From positions 1-64,000 of the forward strand of contig CAAFQK010000082.1 in the NCBI GenBank assembly GCA_900765115.1: a DNA stretch of 64,000 bases, in the 5' to 3' direction. The DNA is from an uncultured Collinsella sp. (GTDB lineage: Bacteria; Actinomycetota; Coriobacteriia; Coriobacteriales; Coriobacteriaceae). Positions within the stretch are counted from its first letter, which is position 1. Each line of letters opens with the position of its first letter. Under the pieces are notes generated by a model that was not told where the DNA came from, ran no database searches, and saw nothing but the letters and a program-made list of their open reading frames with translations. Shown here one piece after another: positions 1-8,985 of this stretch. Made by a program: the position numbers and the translations under genes.

Positions 1-35
1 CATTGGAACACGAGGAGGCGCCAGGTTAAACTGAA

Positions 36-73
36 GGGACTGACCCCGGAGGAGTTCCGGAGACAGTCCCTTG
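36..73. repeat. imperfect palindrome of the GGGACTG/CAGTCCC type
   Basis: AAGGGACTG (36-44) faces CAGTCCCTT (65-73) across a short GC-rich loop. It lies between the window edge and the LysR remnant. A similar palindrome with GGGAC and GTCCC ends is seen at 14636-14673. It could be a terminator or a dispersed repeat, and nothing here decides between them. Confidence 0.4.
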
Positions 74-116
74 CGGCGTAGTTCTTATTTAAGCCGTCCA
101 AGTTTTGGGGTGCAGT

Positions 117-428
117 TCAATGAAGGCAGGGGGCGTAAAGACGAAAATGACCGTCGGGCGAAACACCCTGCCCCATCGACCGAGCGTAATTTTTGAGATC
201 ATCGACTTGCGCGAGGATTACGCGCGCGCGTCCCGCAAACTCTCGCCCTGCAGGAGACAAAACGGCCTCGCCCGTCGACCGGTCGAGCAAAACGACCTGA
301 TACTCAGATTCCAGCTTCTTGATCGCCGACGAAACAGCCTGCGGACTCACATGAACGGCGCGAGCCGCCTTGCGCACGCCGCCATAATTCGCTACCGCTT
401 GAAGATATTCGAGTTGAGACAACTGCAC
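117..428 (-). pseudogene. LysR-type DNA-binding domain only (truncated regulator)
   Basis: This encodes about 103 residues that form a typical LysR winged helix-turn-helix: QLEYLQAVANYGG, then AARAVHVSPQAVSSAIKKLE, then LSPAGREF. It stops just after the linker helix. LysR regulators are normally near 300 residues with an effector-binding domain, which is absent here, and no remnant of it is seen in the 116 bases before the window edge. The GTG at 428 is chosen because GGAG lies 6 nt upstream; a TTG at 446 is also in frame. It follows the HIT gene closely on the same strand. It is probably a truncated regulator, though a stand-alone DNA-binding protein is possible. Confidence 0.6.
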
Positions 429-469
429 AGGTTTCTCCAAAGGCAATCAAGACGACGGGCCATACGATC

Positions 470-805
470 TCAGATAAGGTTCTCGCCCAAGTTCTTGCCG
501 CCGAGGACGTGCATGTGGAAGTGCATGACGGTCTGGCCGGCGTTAACGCCCTTGTTGGAGATGACGCGGAAACCGTCCTCCAGGCCCTTGGCCTTAGCAA
601 CCTCCTGGATGGCATGGGCCATGGCGCCCATGGTCTCGGCAGGCACGTTATCAGCGATGTCGCTGTAGTGCTTCTTGGGGATCACGAGCGTATGAACCGG
701 TGCCTGGGGATTGAGGTCATCGAACGCGATGACCTGGTCGTCCTCGTAGACAACAGTCGAGGGGATCTCGTGGTTGGCGATTTTACAGAAGATGCAATCA
801 CACAT
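470..805 (-). CDS. hinT: HIT family protein (HinT-like nucleoside phosphoramidase)
   Basis: This 111-residue protein is a complete histidine-triad hydrolase. The N-terminus has CIFCKIANHEIPS, the usual zinc-type start of the HIT/PKCI branch, and the C-terminal active site reads HFHMHVLGG, the HxHxH triad. HinT proteins cleave purine nucleoside phosphoramidates such as AMP-lysine in the cytosol. The length matches the family. The ATG at 805 has AAAGGA upstream. The LysR remnant follows about 40 nt downstream on the same strand. Confidence 0.93.
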   Translation of the reverse strand: MCDCIFCKIANHEIPSTVVYEDDQVIAFDDLNPQAPVHTLVIPKKHYSDIADNVPAETMGAMAHAIQEVAKAKGLEDGFRVISNKGVNAGQTVMHFHMHVLGGKNLGENLI

Positions 806-959
806 GGCTGGTTCCTTTCTAACGACAACGCAACAGAAGGTGGCGTTGTTCAGTGAAACACCAAGACAGTTTAGCCCACTTCAAAGATCCGAATTGAGCG
901 AAATCCATTCCTCGGCAATCGCAATGGCCAGAGGGCTTTATCCATCCATATGCTCGCGC

Positions 960-2181
960 CTATTTAAAGTGTTTGACCTCGGGAACGATCAACACCGGAA
1001 GGACGGATAGACCGTAAAGCAGAGTAATAAGCATCATTTGTTTGTCGTAATCTGAACCGGAAATAGCCGCAATCCCAATAGGAAGCATATAAGAGCCCAA
1101 AAGGCTAACTTCGGCCATAATGCCGCCAGCGCTGCCAGCATAACGAGTGCCGATTTCAACAAATGAAACTGGCAGAGCTTGAACAACTGGACCCATCATG
1201 CTCGTAACGATGCCGCACACTGCAAGCAATACCCCCATGGACTTCAAGCCCGAGGCAAACCACGCAACTGCAATTGAAATAGAGCCAAGAAGCCCGACAA
1301 TCACAAGATACGGTCGCGCAAGGCGGCATTTACCGTAAAGCATCGGAGCAATCAAGCAGCCGATAATCCCAGCAGCGGTTGTCAGCGCCGCCATTTCGCC
1401 GGCCGTCGAAGCATCGGTGCCTCGCACAAGCTCAAGAGCCTGAGGTAGCACACCGGAAAAGGCGGTCGTGGCGGCAAGTGAGAAAGCGGCGCAAATCGCG
1501 CAAAGCCAAACGTTACGCGAACGAAAAGCAGTCAGAAGGGCTTGGTCGTGCTCAACGCCATCAGGAATAAGTGAGTCATGCTGTACGTTCTTACCAAATA
1601 AACCCCAGAAGATAGTCAGAACGACCAACAACGCTTCTGCAACTGTATAGCCCATTAGCACGGAAGACATAAACGCCGATGACGCTTGCGCCGCCGCAAT
1701 GCCAAAGCAAGTCGCCGCATAGTAAATGCCCATCGCAACATCCGTCTTATCTGCAAACCAAAGTCCAAGCGTCTTTGCATTATTGGCAGTCAATGCCGCC
1801 ATCCCCACGCCGATGCAAAACATCGAGACAAGTTGAGCAGGATAGTTCGATAGGGTGAAAATTCTGATAGCGCCGCCGACTAAAGAAACACAGAACCCGC
1901 CAAGTATCACTACTTTGGGCCCAAGCCTATCTCCAAGTGATCCGAACGGGAGACTAAAGAAAACCGCCGCAAGCATTGGCGCCAGAAAGAGAGATGAGAA
2001 TCCGACAGGGTCGATATTCATCTGAGGCATGATGACCGTAGCATAGGCAGCGACCTGATACTGCATGAAGTTGCCCAAAAAAACAGAGACCACACGTCAA
2101 CAGCAATATTAACCAGCGGTAACCACTCGAAGCCCGCTTTTGCTCAACTTCGTGCGCAACTTCGCACGCTTCACCATCCAT
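960..2181 (-). pseudogene. MFS transporter with a homopolymer frameshift near the N-terminus
   Basis: The first 30-odd codons, from ATG 2181 (MDGEACEVAHEVEQKRASSG, then GYRWLILLLTCGLCFF), are in one frame. The rest of the carrier, from GNFMQYQVAAYA to the stop at 960, is in another. The switch falls in a run of seven T residues on the coding strand (2077-2083). Removing one T joins the frames into a protein that aligns with the neighbouring carrier at 2258-3475, where the same point reads ICFMANFMQYQ. The restored protein would have about 400 residues and 12 membrane segments, like the OFA (oxalate/formate-type) MFS group. It may be a true pseudogene, a slippage-switched gene or a sequencing error. 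Confidence 0.8.
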
Positions 2182-2198
2182 TGCACCAACCTCACATT

Positions 2199-2240
2199 AA
2201 AAATGGTCGCGACCCCCATATCAACTGGAGGTCGCGACCA
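2199..2240 (-). terminator. rho-independent terminator after the 2258-3475 MFS gene
   Basis: TGGTCGCGAC (2204-2213) pairs with GTCGCGACCA (2230-2239). On the minus strand the hairpin is followed by ATTTTTAATG. It lies just past the stop of the intact MFS gene. Confidence 0.8.
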
Positions 2241-2257
2241 GGCAAAACACCGATTAA

Positions 2258-3475
2258 TTATAATTCAGAAGTCTCAGGCATCTCGGCTTTTGCCGCCGCA
2301 CCAGTCTCGGGCAACATCGCAATAGGCAAAACGCTCGCAAGGAAAAGAATCGATTCGATCGTAAAGTTCAACGTCCAATTGTCACCAGAAATAGACGAAA
2401 CAATAACGGGAACAAAATAGGAGCAGAGAAGGCCGACAGTACCGATTATTCCACCAGCGCTACCGGCATATTTCGCGCCAATCTCAGGAAGATCAGGAGT
2501 CATTGCCTGAATAATGGGGCCAGAAAGAGCGGTCATAAAACCATTGAGGACGAGAGCAACCCACATGACAGTGCCAAGCGGCAAAAACCAGTTTGCAACC
2601 ATTACAACGGCGGCAATCACCGTGGTTACAATGAGAAACGGTTTATTCTTACCGAGCTTGAGGACGGCAGCCGGTCCCGCAAAACAAGCAAAGAAGCTAC
2701 CAACTGTAATAATTGCTGCCATAGATCCAGCGGTGGCAGTATCAACGCAGCGAACGAGCTCAAGCGCAGACGGCAGAATTGCGCAATATGCCGTGGTTGA
2801 AGCGAGGGTAAGACCATAAGCCAAGGCAATGCACCAAACGCCGCGCGACTTAGCGGCAATCTTAATGTACTTCATAACCGGCTCGGGCTCGGGCATGGGC
2901 TCGCCCTCCGGGACGTTCCTCATAAAGAAGATCCACAGCGCAGCAGTTACAGCTTCGGCAATAGCAGCGACCAGATAAGACACGTCAAGCGTAGGAAAAT
3001 AAGTGCTGAATGCCTGGGCTATCACGATGGACACACATGAAGCAGCATAGAAAACTCCCACGGCAAGGGAGGTCTGCTGTTTAAACCAGGAACCCAGCAC
3101 CTTTGCCAGATTGGCATTGAGCGCCGCAATGCCAAAGCCGATCATAAACATCGAAACGATCTGCACGGTAAAGTCATTAATCATGAAATAACGCAGAAAG
3201 CCGCCTACAGCAGAAAGCACCATGCCAATTGACACGACAAGCTTAACGCCGTAGCGATCAGCAAGAGATCCTGCAGGAATCGACAAAAACACAGCGGTGA
3301 GCATCGGCATCAACATGAGATTGGTAAGCCCACCGGCATCGATGCCGAGAGTCGTCATCACGACGACACCCCATGCTGAAACCTGATATTGCATGAAGTT
3401 TGCCATGAAGCAAATGAGGCAAACTACGAATAAGATCATCCACCGATAACCCGATAGCTTTTCTTCTTGAGCCAT
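2258..3475 (-). CDS. MFS transporter, OFA-like
   Basis: This 405-residue integral membrane protein has two groups of six hydrophobic segments separated by a charged loop near residue 200 (PEGEPMPEPEP). The loop GSLADRYGVKLVV after the second helix is the MFS motif A, and SAGGIIGTVGLL lies in the second half. Both ends are intact. The ATG at 3475 follows AAGGAGAAAGAA. It is a close paralog of the frameshifted gene downstream and sits directly after a carboxylesterase. That suggests the pair moves the substrate or product of the esterase, but the substrate cannot be read from sequence. Confidence 0.85.
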   Translation of the reverse strand: MAQEEKLSGYRWMILFVVCLICFMANFMQYQVSAWGVVVMTTLGIDAGGLTNLMLMPMLTAVFLSIPAGSLADRYGVKLVVSIGMVLSAVGGFLRYFMINDFTVQIVSMFMIGFGIAALNANLAKVLGSWFKQQTSLAVGVFYAASCVSIVIAQAFSTYFPTLDVSYLVAAIAEAVTAALWIFFMRNVPEGEPMPEPEPVMKYIKIAAKSRGVWCIALAYGLTLASTTAYCAILPSALELVRCVDTATAGSMAAIITVGSFFACFAGPAAVLKLGKNKPFLIVTTVIAAVVMVANWFLPLGTVMWVALVLNGFMTALSGPIIQAMTPDLPEIGAKYAGSAGGIIGTVGLLCSYFVPVIVSSISGDNWTLNFTIESILFLASVLPIAMLPETGAAAKAEMPETSEL

Positions 3476-3517
3476 TTCTTTCTCCTTACGCAGGGATAGT
3501 TCAAGCTGAATTCAATG

Positions 3518-3531
3518 GGGCTAATTAGCCC
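3518..3531. promoter_or_regulatory. 14-bp perfect palindrome in the MFS leader
   Basis: GGGCTAATTAGCCC lies between the esterase stop and the MFS ribosome binding site, about 40 bases before the MFS start. It could be an operator or a small hairpin separating the two genes. No regulator can be assigned. Confidence 0.4.
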
Positions 3532-3552
3532 ACTCCATTGCGGCTTCTTTCA

Positions 3553-5043
3553 CTAATCGTTGAGTAGTACCTCGTACATAGGACGGAACACCGAATCTTC
3601 TTTGGCATGCAGCGAATGCACCGGCTTCCACTCGTTTTCGTCAATTACCATATGAATGTGGTTCTCAGCGGTATAGGGGTCCCATGGTGCCTTGCCCTCA
3701 ACAAACGGTTTGCCCGTCTTCGCAAAGCTGAACCACGCATCGTTCATTTCATCCGCGAGATGCGCTGGAGGATTGTCACCCGTAAACATCAGACCACTCG
3801 CGGTATCAAGATTCTTGAAAACGAACGGCACCTCGATTGCGTGGCAAGAACCCATTCCCTCGACACGAGATTTATAACGGAACAAATAGTTGTACACGGG
3901 CTTAAACGCCGACTGCTCTTCAGCCATAAGGTCGGTGCCGACAAAGAAACCGGTTGAGTTCATAAAATTGGTGTAATTCTCGGCAAAATCGCGCTCAGGC
4001 CATGCCTTTCGATATGCTTGCTCCCAGTAATCGATATCAATCTGATCATCAAAATGAATCGGGAATTGGCCGTGCCAGAATCCGGGAAGGTCATCGAAAT
4101 AGAAATGGAAATAAGTAAACTCGTCCTCGGTACATCCAATCATGATATCGATATCCTTGGCTGCGCCCTCCGCCCAGGCCTTCATCGGCTTCTTGGGAAG
4201 AAAAGACCCGTCGCAAACCGGCGAGAAAATTAGCGACACTTCGTAGGTATGACGATCGCACCACACCTGCATGCCCTCAATGAGCTCGTCTGCCGACTTC
4301 GCTAAGAGCTCTTGGGCGGTTTTGCATCCCATGATTTCGGCGAACTCCCGAGCAAAGTACTTGCCGCGCTCGCGGGTCTTATAAAGCTGGATAGGGCCGG
4401 ACTCCAAAATCGCACGTTGGAAATACTTATTTGCCTCTGGCAATATGGAAAGAAGAGCCTGGCTGGAAGAGCCTGCCGACTCACCGAAAAGCGTGACACA
4501 ATTGGGGTCACCGCCGAAGGCCGAAATATTCTCATGCACCCACTCGAGCGCACGGATTTGATCAAGAATGGCAAGATAGCCGGCGTCTTTGTAGTCCTCT
4601 CCGCCCGGCAGGCAATCGAGTAGCAGCGACCCAAACAAGTTCAGACGGTAGTTAATCGAAACAATAACGACATCCTTCGCTGCCGCAAAATTGGAGCCGT
4701 TATATAGCGGGTCGGCAGATCCACCTGAGAAGTAGGCACCACCATGGATATATACCATGACAGGAAGGTTCTTGCGTGCGTGTCCCCTGACCCACACGTT
4801 AAGGCTCAGGCAATCCTCCCCTTGCTCATGAAGCGAAGCGAGTTCAACTTCATCGATAAATTGCCTGGCAGAATGCCCGAATTCCACGCATTCAATTTCC
4901 TCATCGGAATCATCAAGGCGCTCAGGGGCACGCCAACGAAGATCACCTACCGGCTGCTTTGCATAGGGAATGCCCAAAAAAGCTTCAACCCCGTTTTCGA
5001 GCGTCTTGCCCGAAACTATACCCGTCCTAGTCTTGACCTTCAT
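3553..5043 (-). CDS. type-B carboxylesterase/lipase family hydrolase
   Basis: This 496-residue alpha/beta hydrolase of the para-nitrobenzyl-esterase family has EDCLSLNVW near residue 77, the oxyanion-hole HGG at 100-102, the nucleophile elbow GESAGSS with Ser189, and a late SCHAIEVPFVF that carries the catalytic His. There is no signal peptide, so it should act in the cytosol on esters of carboxylic acids. The ATG at 5043 has AGGAAGG upstream. It is followed by two MFS carriers on the same strand and faces a divergent MerR regulator, so an inducible uptake-and-hydrolysis unit is likely. The natural ester is unknown. Confidence 0.9.
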   Translation of the reverse strand: MKVKTRTGIVSGKTLENGVEAFLGIPYAKQPVGDLRWRAPERLDDSDEEIECVEFGHSARQFIDEVELASLHEQGEDCLSLNVWVRGHARKNLPVMVYIHGGAYFSGGSADPLYNGSNFAAAKDVVIVSINYRLNLFGSLLLDCLPGGEDYKDAGYLAILDQIRALEWVHENISAFGGDPNCVTLFGESAGSSSQALLSILPEANKYFQRAILESGPIQLYKTRERGKYFAREFAEIMGCKTAQELLAKSADELIEGMQVWCDRHTYEVSLIFSPVCDGSFLPKKPMKAWAEGAAKDIDIMIGCTEDEFTYFHFYFDDLPGFWHGQFPIHFDDQIDIDYWEQAYRKAWPERDFAENYTNFMNSTGFFVGTDLMAEEQSAFKPVYNYLFRYKSRVEGMGSCHAIEVPFVFKNLDTASGLMFTGDNPPAHLADEMNDAWFSFAKTGKPFVEGKAPWDPYTAENHIHMVIDENEWKPVHSLHAKEDSVFRPMYEVLLND

Positions 5044-5107
5044 TGCTTGTCCTTCCTCACAATTAAGATGCTAGATCGATATGATTTAAGCTAGCTGGCT
5101 TGAAACC

Positions 5108-5138
5108 ATCTTAGAATTTGGAGAAAGTCAAAGGTCAA
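5108..5138 (-). promoter_or_regulatory. MerR-type promoter with 19-bp spacer for the esterase
   Basis: On the minus strand TTGACC (5133-5138) and TAAGAT (5108-5113) are separated by exactly 19 bases. This over-long spacer is the hallmark of MerR-activated promoters, where the activator twists the DNA to align the two boxes. TTTG and CAAA half-sites lie 8 bases apart around the spacer. It faces the esterase start at 5043 and the MerR gene at 5289. Confidence 0.6.
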
Positions 5139-5288
5139 CGACGTGTTTCGATGGAATACCAGCTGGATACCAAGCGCTTAAGACCGTTCACCTCGTCAAA
5201 ACGACCGCTTGCCCGACAATGACGGAGTAACAAACATTAGAATAGCTCCAAGGTTTTGAGTGGCCCTAGGGCAGTCGGAAGGTGTGAC

Positions 5289-6119
5289 ATGGAACGCGAG
5301 TTTTCCCTTAATATCAAGCAGACGGCCGGCCTCTACGGCGTAAGCGCAGACACTCTTCGCTATTACGAGGCAATTGGTTTAGTTGCCCCAAAGCGCGGGG
5401 CGAATGCCTACCGTGAATACAGGAAGGACGATTTCGGCAGACTCAACATCATCATGTCAATGCTCAATATGAACTACACGCTTAGCGAAATCAGATCTTT
5501 CCTAGATAGCCATTCACTCGAAACGAGCTTTGAACTGTTCAGCAACGAACTTGATAGCATCGACGCAGCCAAAGCAAAACTATCGCAACGGCGCCGAAAG
5601 ATCGAGCATTGCATGCAGAACATATCCATGTCGTTAAGAGCACGCGAGGAAAAACAGTCGAGGGTGGTTCATAAGGGACCCCGAGGATATGTCATCGTAA
5701 GCGAGGATGAGCTAAGCGGCGACATAATTCCCTACGCCACCATTAAGCGCATGAAAGAACTCGGGATGGAAATCGATTCGATACACACGGTTCCATGCTT
5801 CATCCTTGACCCATCGCGCAGAAGCGCCGACGGTTGCCTGGTAGCAGAGAAGACGCTGCTTTCACTCGGATCAATCGACGATAAAGGGTGCGAGATTTTC
5901 CCAGAAGGCGACTATCTTTGCAGGACAACCACCGGACCTGCAGAAATAACGCCGACAATATGGAGGGAAATGAATGAATTCATGGACCAGAATCATCTCA
6001 TTGCCGCAGGGCCTCTTCTAGAATTCTGGTATGTAAGCGAATACATATCTGACAATCAAGATGAATATTTACACACGCTAGAAATAATGGTTGAACCCGG
6101 TGAAATCGACCAGCGATAG
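5289..6119 (+). CDS. MerR family transcriptional regulator with effector domain
   Basis: The 276-residue protein begins with a MerR winged helix: FSLNIKQTAGLYGVSADTLR, then YYEAIGLVAPKR and REYRKDDFGRLNII. A dimerisation helix follows at about 80-120. The remaining ~150 residues (PRGYVIVSEDEL, then DGCLVAEKTL and YLCRTTTGPAEITP) resemble a GyrI/BmrR-type small-molecule binding fold, inferred from layout only. The ATG at 5289 is preferred over an in-frame start 33 bases upstream because GGAAGG lies just before it. It is divergent from the esterase and MFS genes and is the obvious candidate to control them. Confidence 0.88.
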   Translation: MEREFSLNIKQTAGLYGVSADTLRYYEAIGLVAPKRGANAYREYRKDDFGRLNIIMSMLNMNYTLSEIRSFLDSHSLETSFELFSNELDSIDAAKAKLSQRRRKIEHCMQNISMSLRAREEKQSRVVHKGPRGYVIVSEDELSGDIIPYATIKRMKELGMEIDSIHTVPCFILDPSRRSADGCLVAEKTLLSLGSIDDKGCEIFPEGDYLCRTTTGPAEITPTIWREMNEFMDQNHLIAAGPLLEFWYVSEYISDNQDEYLHTLEIMVEPGEIDQR

Positions 6120-6186
6120 CGCCTCAACTCACCTAACACGCCAAAAGGCAAGCAACATTCACCTCCAATGGCCAAGCCACCAGGGT

Positions 6187-6315
6187 AGTCTTTTTGCGAC
6201 GGGGCTTTTTGGACTACTTTTTCGCAAACGCAAGTGCTCGACGAGGCAGCCGACAAGAGGTAGTCAAAAAAGCCCCGTCCCAAAAAGACTAAAAAAGCCC
6301 CGTCCCAAAAAGACT
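6187..6315. repeat. 25-bp tandem repeat with an inverted third copy
   Basis: Two perfect 25-bp copies lie head to tail at 6266-6290 and 6291-6315, with core GCCCCGTCCCAAAAAGACT. An inverted copy with a single change lies at 6187-6210. The inverted pair can fold into a large hairpin. The block fills the gap between the MerR gene and xseB, where I see no gene. Confidence 0.75.
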
Positions 6316-6339
6316 ACCCCAAAGTGGACTGCGAGATGG

Positions 6340-6606
6340 TTAGAACGAGAGGTTGTCGTCGGTGTTGGCGGCTTCGCCGTCGGCGAGCACGTCGTTGCCG
6401 TCGACGTCCTTAAGAAGCACCGAGACCTTCTGCTCGGCATCGGACAGGCGGGTGCGCAGGCTCTTGAGGAGCTCGACGCCGCGGGTGTAGCTCTCGAGCG
6501 ATTCCTCGAGCTCCATGTCGCCCGACTCCAGGCTGCGGATAATGAGTTCCAGCTCCTGCGAGGCCTGCTTGTACGTAAGCTGCTCGACCGGGGTCTTCTC
6601 TGCCAT
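6340..6606 (-). CDS. xseB: exodeoxyribonuclease VII small subunit
   Basis: This 88-residue protein has the XseB pattern: LTYKQASQELELIIRSLESG, then MELEESLESYTRGVELLK and a final basic/acidic helix ending LSDAEQKVSVLL. It combines with several copies per XseA to form the ATP-independent single-strand exonuclease that produces short oligonucleotides. Its ATG at 6606 has AGGAAAGGA upstream. It lies 42 bases after xseA in the same direction, the common xseA-xseB order. Confidence 0.95.
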   Translation of the reverse strand: MAEKTPVEQLTYKQASQELELIIRSLESGDMELEESLESYTRGVELLKSLRTRLSDAEQKVSVLLKDVDGNDVLADGEAANTDDNLSF

Positions 6607-6648
6607 ATCTGTTTCCTTTCCTAAAGGTCTATCACTGTGAAATGCGGC

Positions 6649-8100
6649 CTACTCGACCGCATCGACGGTTGCCGCCACGTTGCCGTCTGCCATGCGCACG
6701 CGAATGGCGTCGCCGGGCTTAAAGGTCTGGGCGCTCGTAGCCACACCGTCATCGCTATACGCGATGGAGTAGCCGCGGGCAAGCACCTTAAGCGGCGACA
6801 GGGCATCGAGCGAGGCTGCCGCACGGCCTAAGTCAGACGCGGGTTTGCTGAGCATCGTGCGCCCTTGATGCTCCAGACGGGAGCTCGCGAGCGCGAGCGC
6901 ATGGCGCTTGCCATCGAGCCCCGAGGTGCTTGCGACCAAACGCTCGGGCAGACGCTCGAAGTTGGAACGGAAGGCCCCGACCGAGCGCGCAATGGCGCCC
7001 GACAGACGATCGGCCGTCAGGGCAAGCTCCGACTCGCGACGCTCGACCATAAACGTTGGATCGTTGAGGCACGGGCGGCACGCGGCCGCATCGAGCGCAT
7101 CGCCCAAGCGTGCCGTACAGGTATCCCAGGCACGCCGACCGCGCTGATCGAGCATCTCCAGATCGACCAGATTCGACCCGATCATCGATGACATCGCAGC
7201 GCCCAGACGCTGATGACGTGCCTCGAGCACGTCGGCCAGCTCTGTCATAGCCGGTGCCACCGATTCTGCAGCCGCCGTTGGCGTGGAGGCGCGACGGTCG
7301 CTCACCATGTCGCAGATCGAGGTATCGGGCTCATGGCCAATACCTGTCACTACAGGCACAGGACAGGCCGCCACCGCGCGGGCAAGCTCCTCGTCGTTGA
7401 AGGTCATGAGGTCCTCGAAGGAACCGCCGCCACGCACGAGCAAAATGCAATCCGGCGTAGGCGTAATCGCAGCGGCGCGATGCAAGCCGTCGATAAGCTC
7501 GGCAGGCGCTCCCTCGCCCTGCACCTTGGCGCCCACGCAAACGAGCTCGACAAGTGGGTTGCGACGGCGCAGCGTACGCTTGACGTCGTCGATCACGGCG
7601 CCGGAAAGCGAGGTGACGACCGCCACGCGTGAGCAAAACACCGGGATGCGACGTTTGCGGGACTCGTCCATCAACCCCTCGCGACGCAGTTTTTCGGCCA
7701 ACTGTGCCACCTGTTGACGCAGCAGGCCCTCCCCCGCCAGCGAGAACGAGCGGGCAACAAAGCTCATACGGCCCGTGGGCTTGTAGAGGTTAAAGCTGCC
7801 CTTAAAGCTCACCTGCATACCATCGCGCAAATCGAAGGTGCGCTTGAGATAGGCGCCCTTCCAGATAATGCAATCGACGACGGCCGAGTCGTCCTTGATC
7901 TGGAAGTAGCAGTGGCCGCTTCGGGCATTGGGGCCACGAAAGCCGGTGACCTCGCCCAGGACGCTCAGCTGCGGAATCGCATCGAGCGCACCAGCGGCGA
8001 TCTCGACCGCCTGGCTCACGCTGAGCTCTTTGCGCTCCTGCTCGTCCGACCCGTCGAACTCGGCGGAAACGCTGTTGCCGGTTAGATTCCAGCCTGCCAC
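6649..8100 (-). CDS. xseA: exodeoxyribonuclease VII large subunit
   Basis: The catalytic subunit of exonuclease VII has about 483 residues. An N-terminal OB fold (SVSQAVEIAAGALDAIPQLS, then VTGFRGPNARSGHCYFQIKD) is followed by the nuclease core with DVKRTLRRRNPL, LLVRGGGSFEDLMTFND and VVTGIGHEPDTSICDMVSD, and a long coiled-coil tail. I place the start at GTG 8100 because AAAGGAGG lies 4 bases before it. In-frame ATGs at 8127 and 8118 would include the Shine-Dalgarno sequence in the coding region. It is cotranscribed with xseB. Confidence 0.95.
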   Translation of the reverse strand: MAGWNLTGNSVSAEFDGSDEQERKELSVSQAVEIAAGALDAIPQLSVLGEVTGFRGPNARSGHCYFQIKDDSAVVDCIIWKGAYLKRTFDLRDGMQVSFKGSFNLYKPTGRMSFVARSFSLAGEGLLRQQVAQLAEKLRREGLMDESRKRRIPVFCSRVAVVTSLSGAVIDDVKRTLRRRNPLVELVCVGAKVQGEGAPAELIDGLHRAAAITPTPDCILLVRGGGSFEDLMTFNDEELARAVAACPVPVVTGIGHEPDTSICDMVSDRRASTPTAAAESVAPAMTELADVLEARHQRLGAAMSSMIGSNLVDLEMLDQRGRRAWDTCTARLGDALDAAACRPCLNDPTFMVERRESELALTADRLSGAIARSVGAFRSNFERLPERLVASTSGLDGKRHALALASSRLEHQGRTMLSKPASDLGRAAASLDALSPLKVLARGYSIAYSDDGVATSAQTFKPGDAIRVRMADGNVAATVDAVE

Positions 8101-8216
8101 GCAGCCTCCTTTCGTCATCGTGCACATGGGCTCCGGCCCTGCGCAAATTCAAGTCCCACACATAGTACAGCGCCGCTGGGACACAAATCCCCGCGGCGCT
8201 TTGTCAGTCCCATTTG

Positions 8217-8921
8217 TTATCGGTTGGAGTTTCTGTTGTAGCGAGCCATAAGGTAGAGCAGCTGAATAATCGAGGTGAGCGCCGCTGCCACATAGGTAAG
8301 CGCAGCTGCCGTCAGCACCTTCTTGGCACCGTTGACCTGCTTGGAGCTCATGCCCGACTGCTCAATGTAGGCCACAGCGCGGCGGCTGGCATCGATCTCG
8401 ACCGGCAGCGTAACCAGCTGGAACAACACGCTAAACGAGAAGAAGATCAACGCGAGAGTCGTGAGCCCCGCGATGTTCATGAACAGGCCCATAAGCAGCA
8501 CGATGGTCCAAGTGTTCTGGGTAAAGTTGACGACGGGCACGAGGGCGCTGCGCACCTGCATCATGGCGTAGCCGCTTTGACGCTGGGCGGCATGGCCCGC
8601 CTCGTGACAGGCGACGGCAACGCTTGCGACCGATCCACCCGAACGGTTGGCGTCCGAGAGATACAGGTTGTTGTCCTGCGGGTTGTAATGGTCAGTGAGC
8701 TCACCGGCGACACCCTTGATACCCACGGCATTGCAGCCGTTGGCGTCGAGCATGCGGCGAGCGACCCTGGCGCCCGTGTCGCCGTCCGAGCGAACCTTGG
8801 ACCACGTCTTGTACGTCGAATTGATATAGCTCTGCGCGGCAAGGCCAAGCACCGTGCAGACAAGAACAACCAGCAGGTACAGCGGGTCGATGCCAAAGCC
8901 GTATCCATAGTAATAGGGCAT
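8217..8921 (-). CDS. membrane zinc metallopeptidase (YugP-like)
   Basis: This 234-residue membrane protein matches the neutral zinc metallopeptidase family represented by YugP. An N-terminal membrane helix (DPLYLLVVLVCTVLGLAAQS) is followed by the zinc motif ACHEAGHAAQ, in which HExxH supplies two ligands and the general base. Two or three further hydrophobic segments follow, near residues 120-165 and 200-220. Length and layout fit the family. The substrate is unknown. The ATG at 8921 follows GGAGGAATTCGC. Confidence 0.9.
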   Translation of the reverse strand: MPYYYGYGFGIDPLYLLVVLVCTVLGLAAQSYINSTYKTWSKVRSDGDTGARVARRMLDANGCNAVGIKGVAGELTDHYNPQDNNLYLSDANRSGGSVASVAVACHEAGHAAQRQSGYAMMQVRSALVPVVNFTQNTWTIVLLMGLFMNIAGLTTLALIFFSFSVLFQLVTLPVEIDASRRAVAYIEQSGMSSKQVNGAKKVLTAAALTYVAAALTSIIQLLYLMARYNRNSNR

Positions 8922-8985
8922 GCGAATTCCTCCGAATCGAGTTACACGTTGGAGGCATTCTACCCACTCAAGCGGCTAGGCTTCC

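Noticed and set aside
2071..2090. Programmed ribosomal frameshift at the T7 run of the MFS gene
   Set aside because: A slippery run exists, but I see no downstream pseudoknot or internal Shine-Dalgarno signal, and carriers are not known to use frameshifting. A simple indel is the better explanation.
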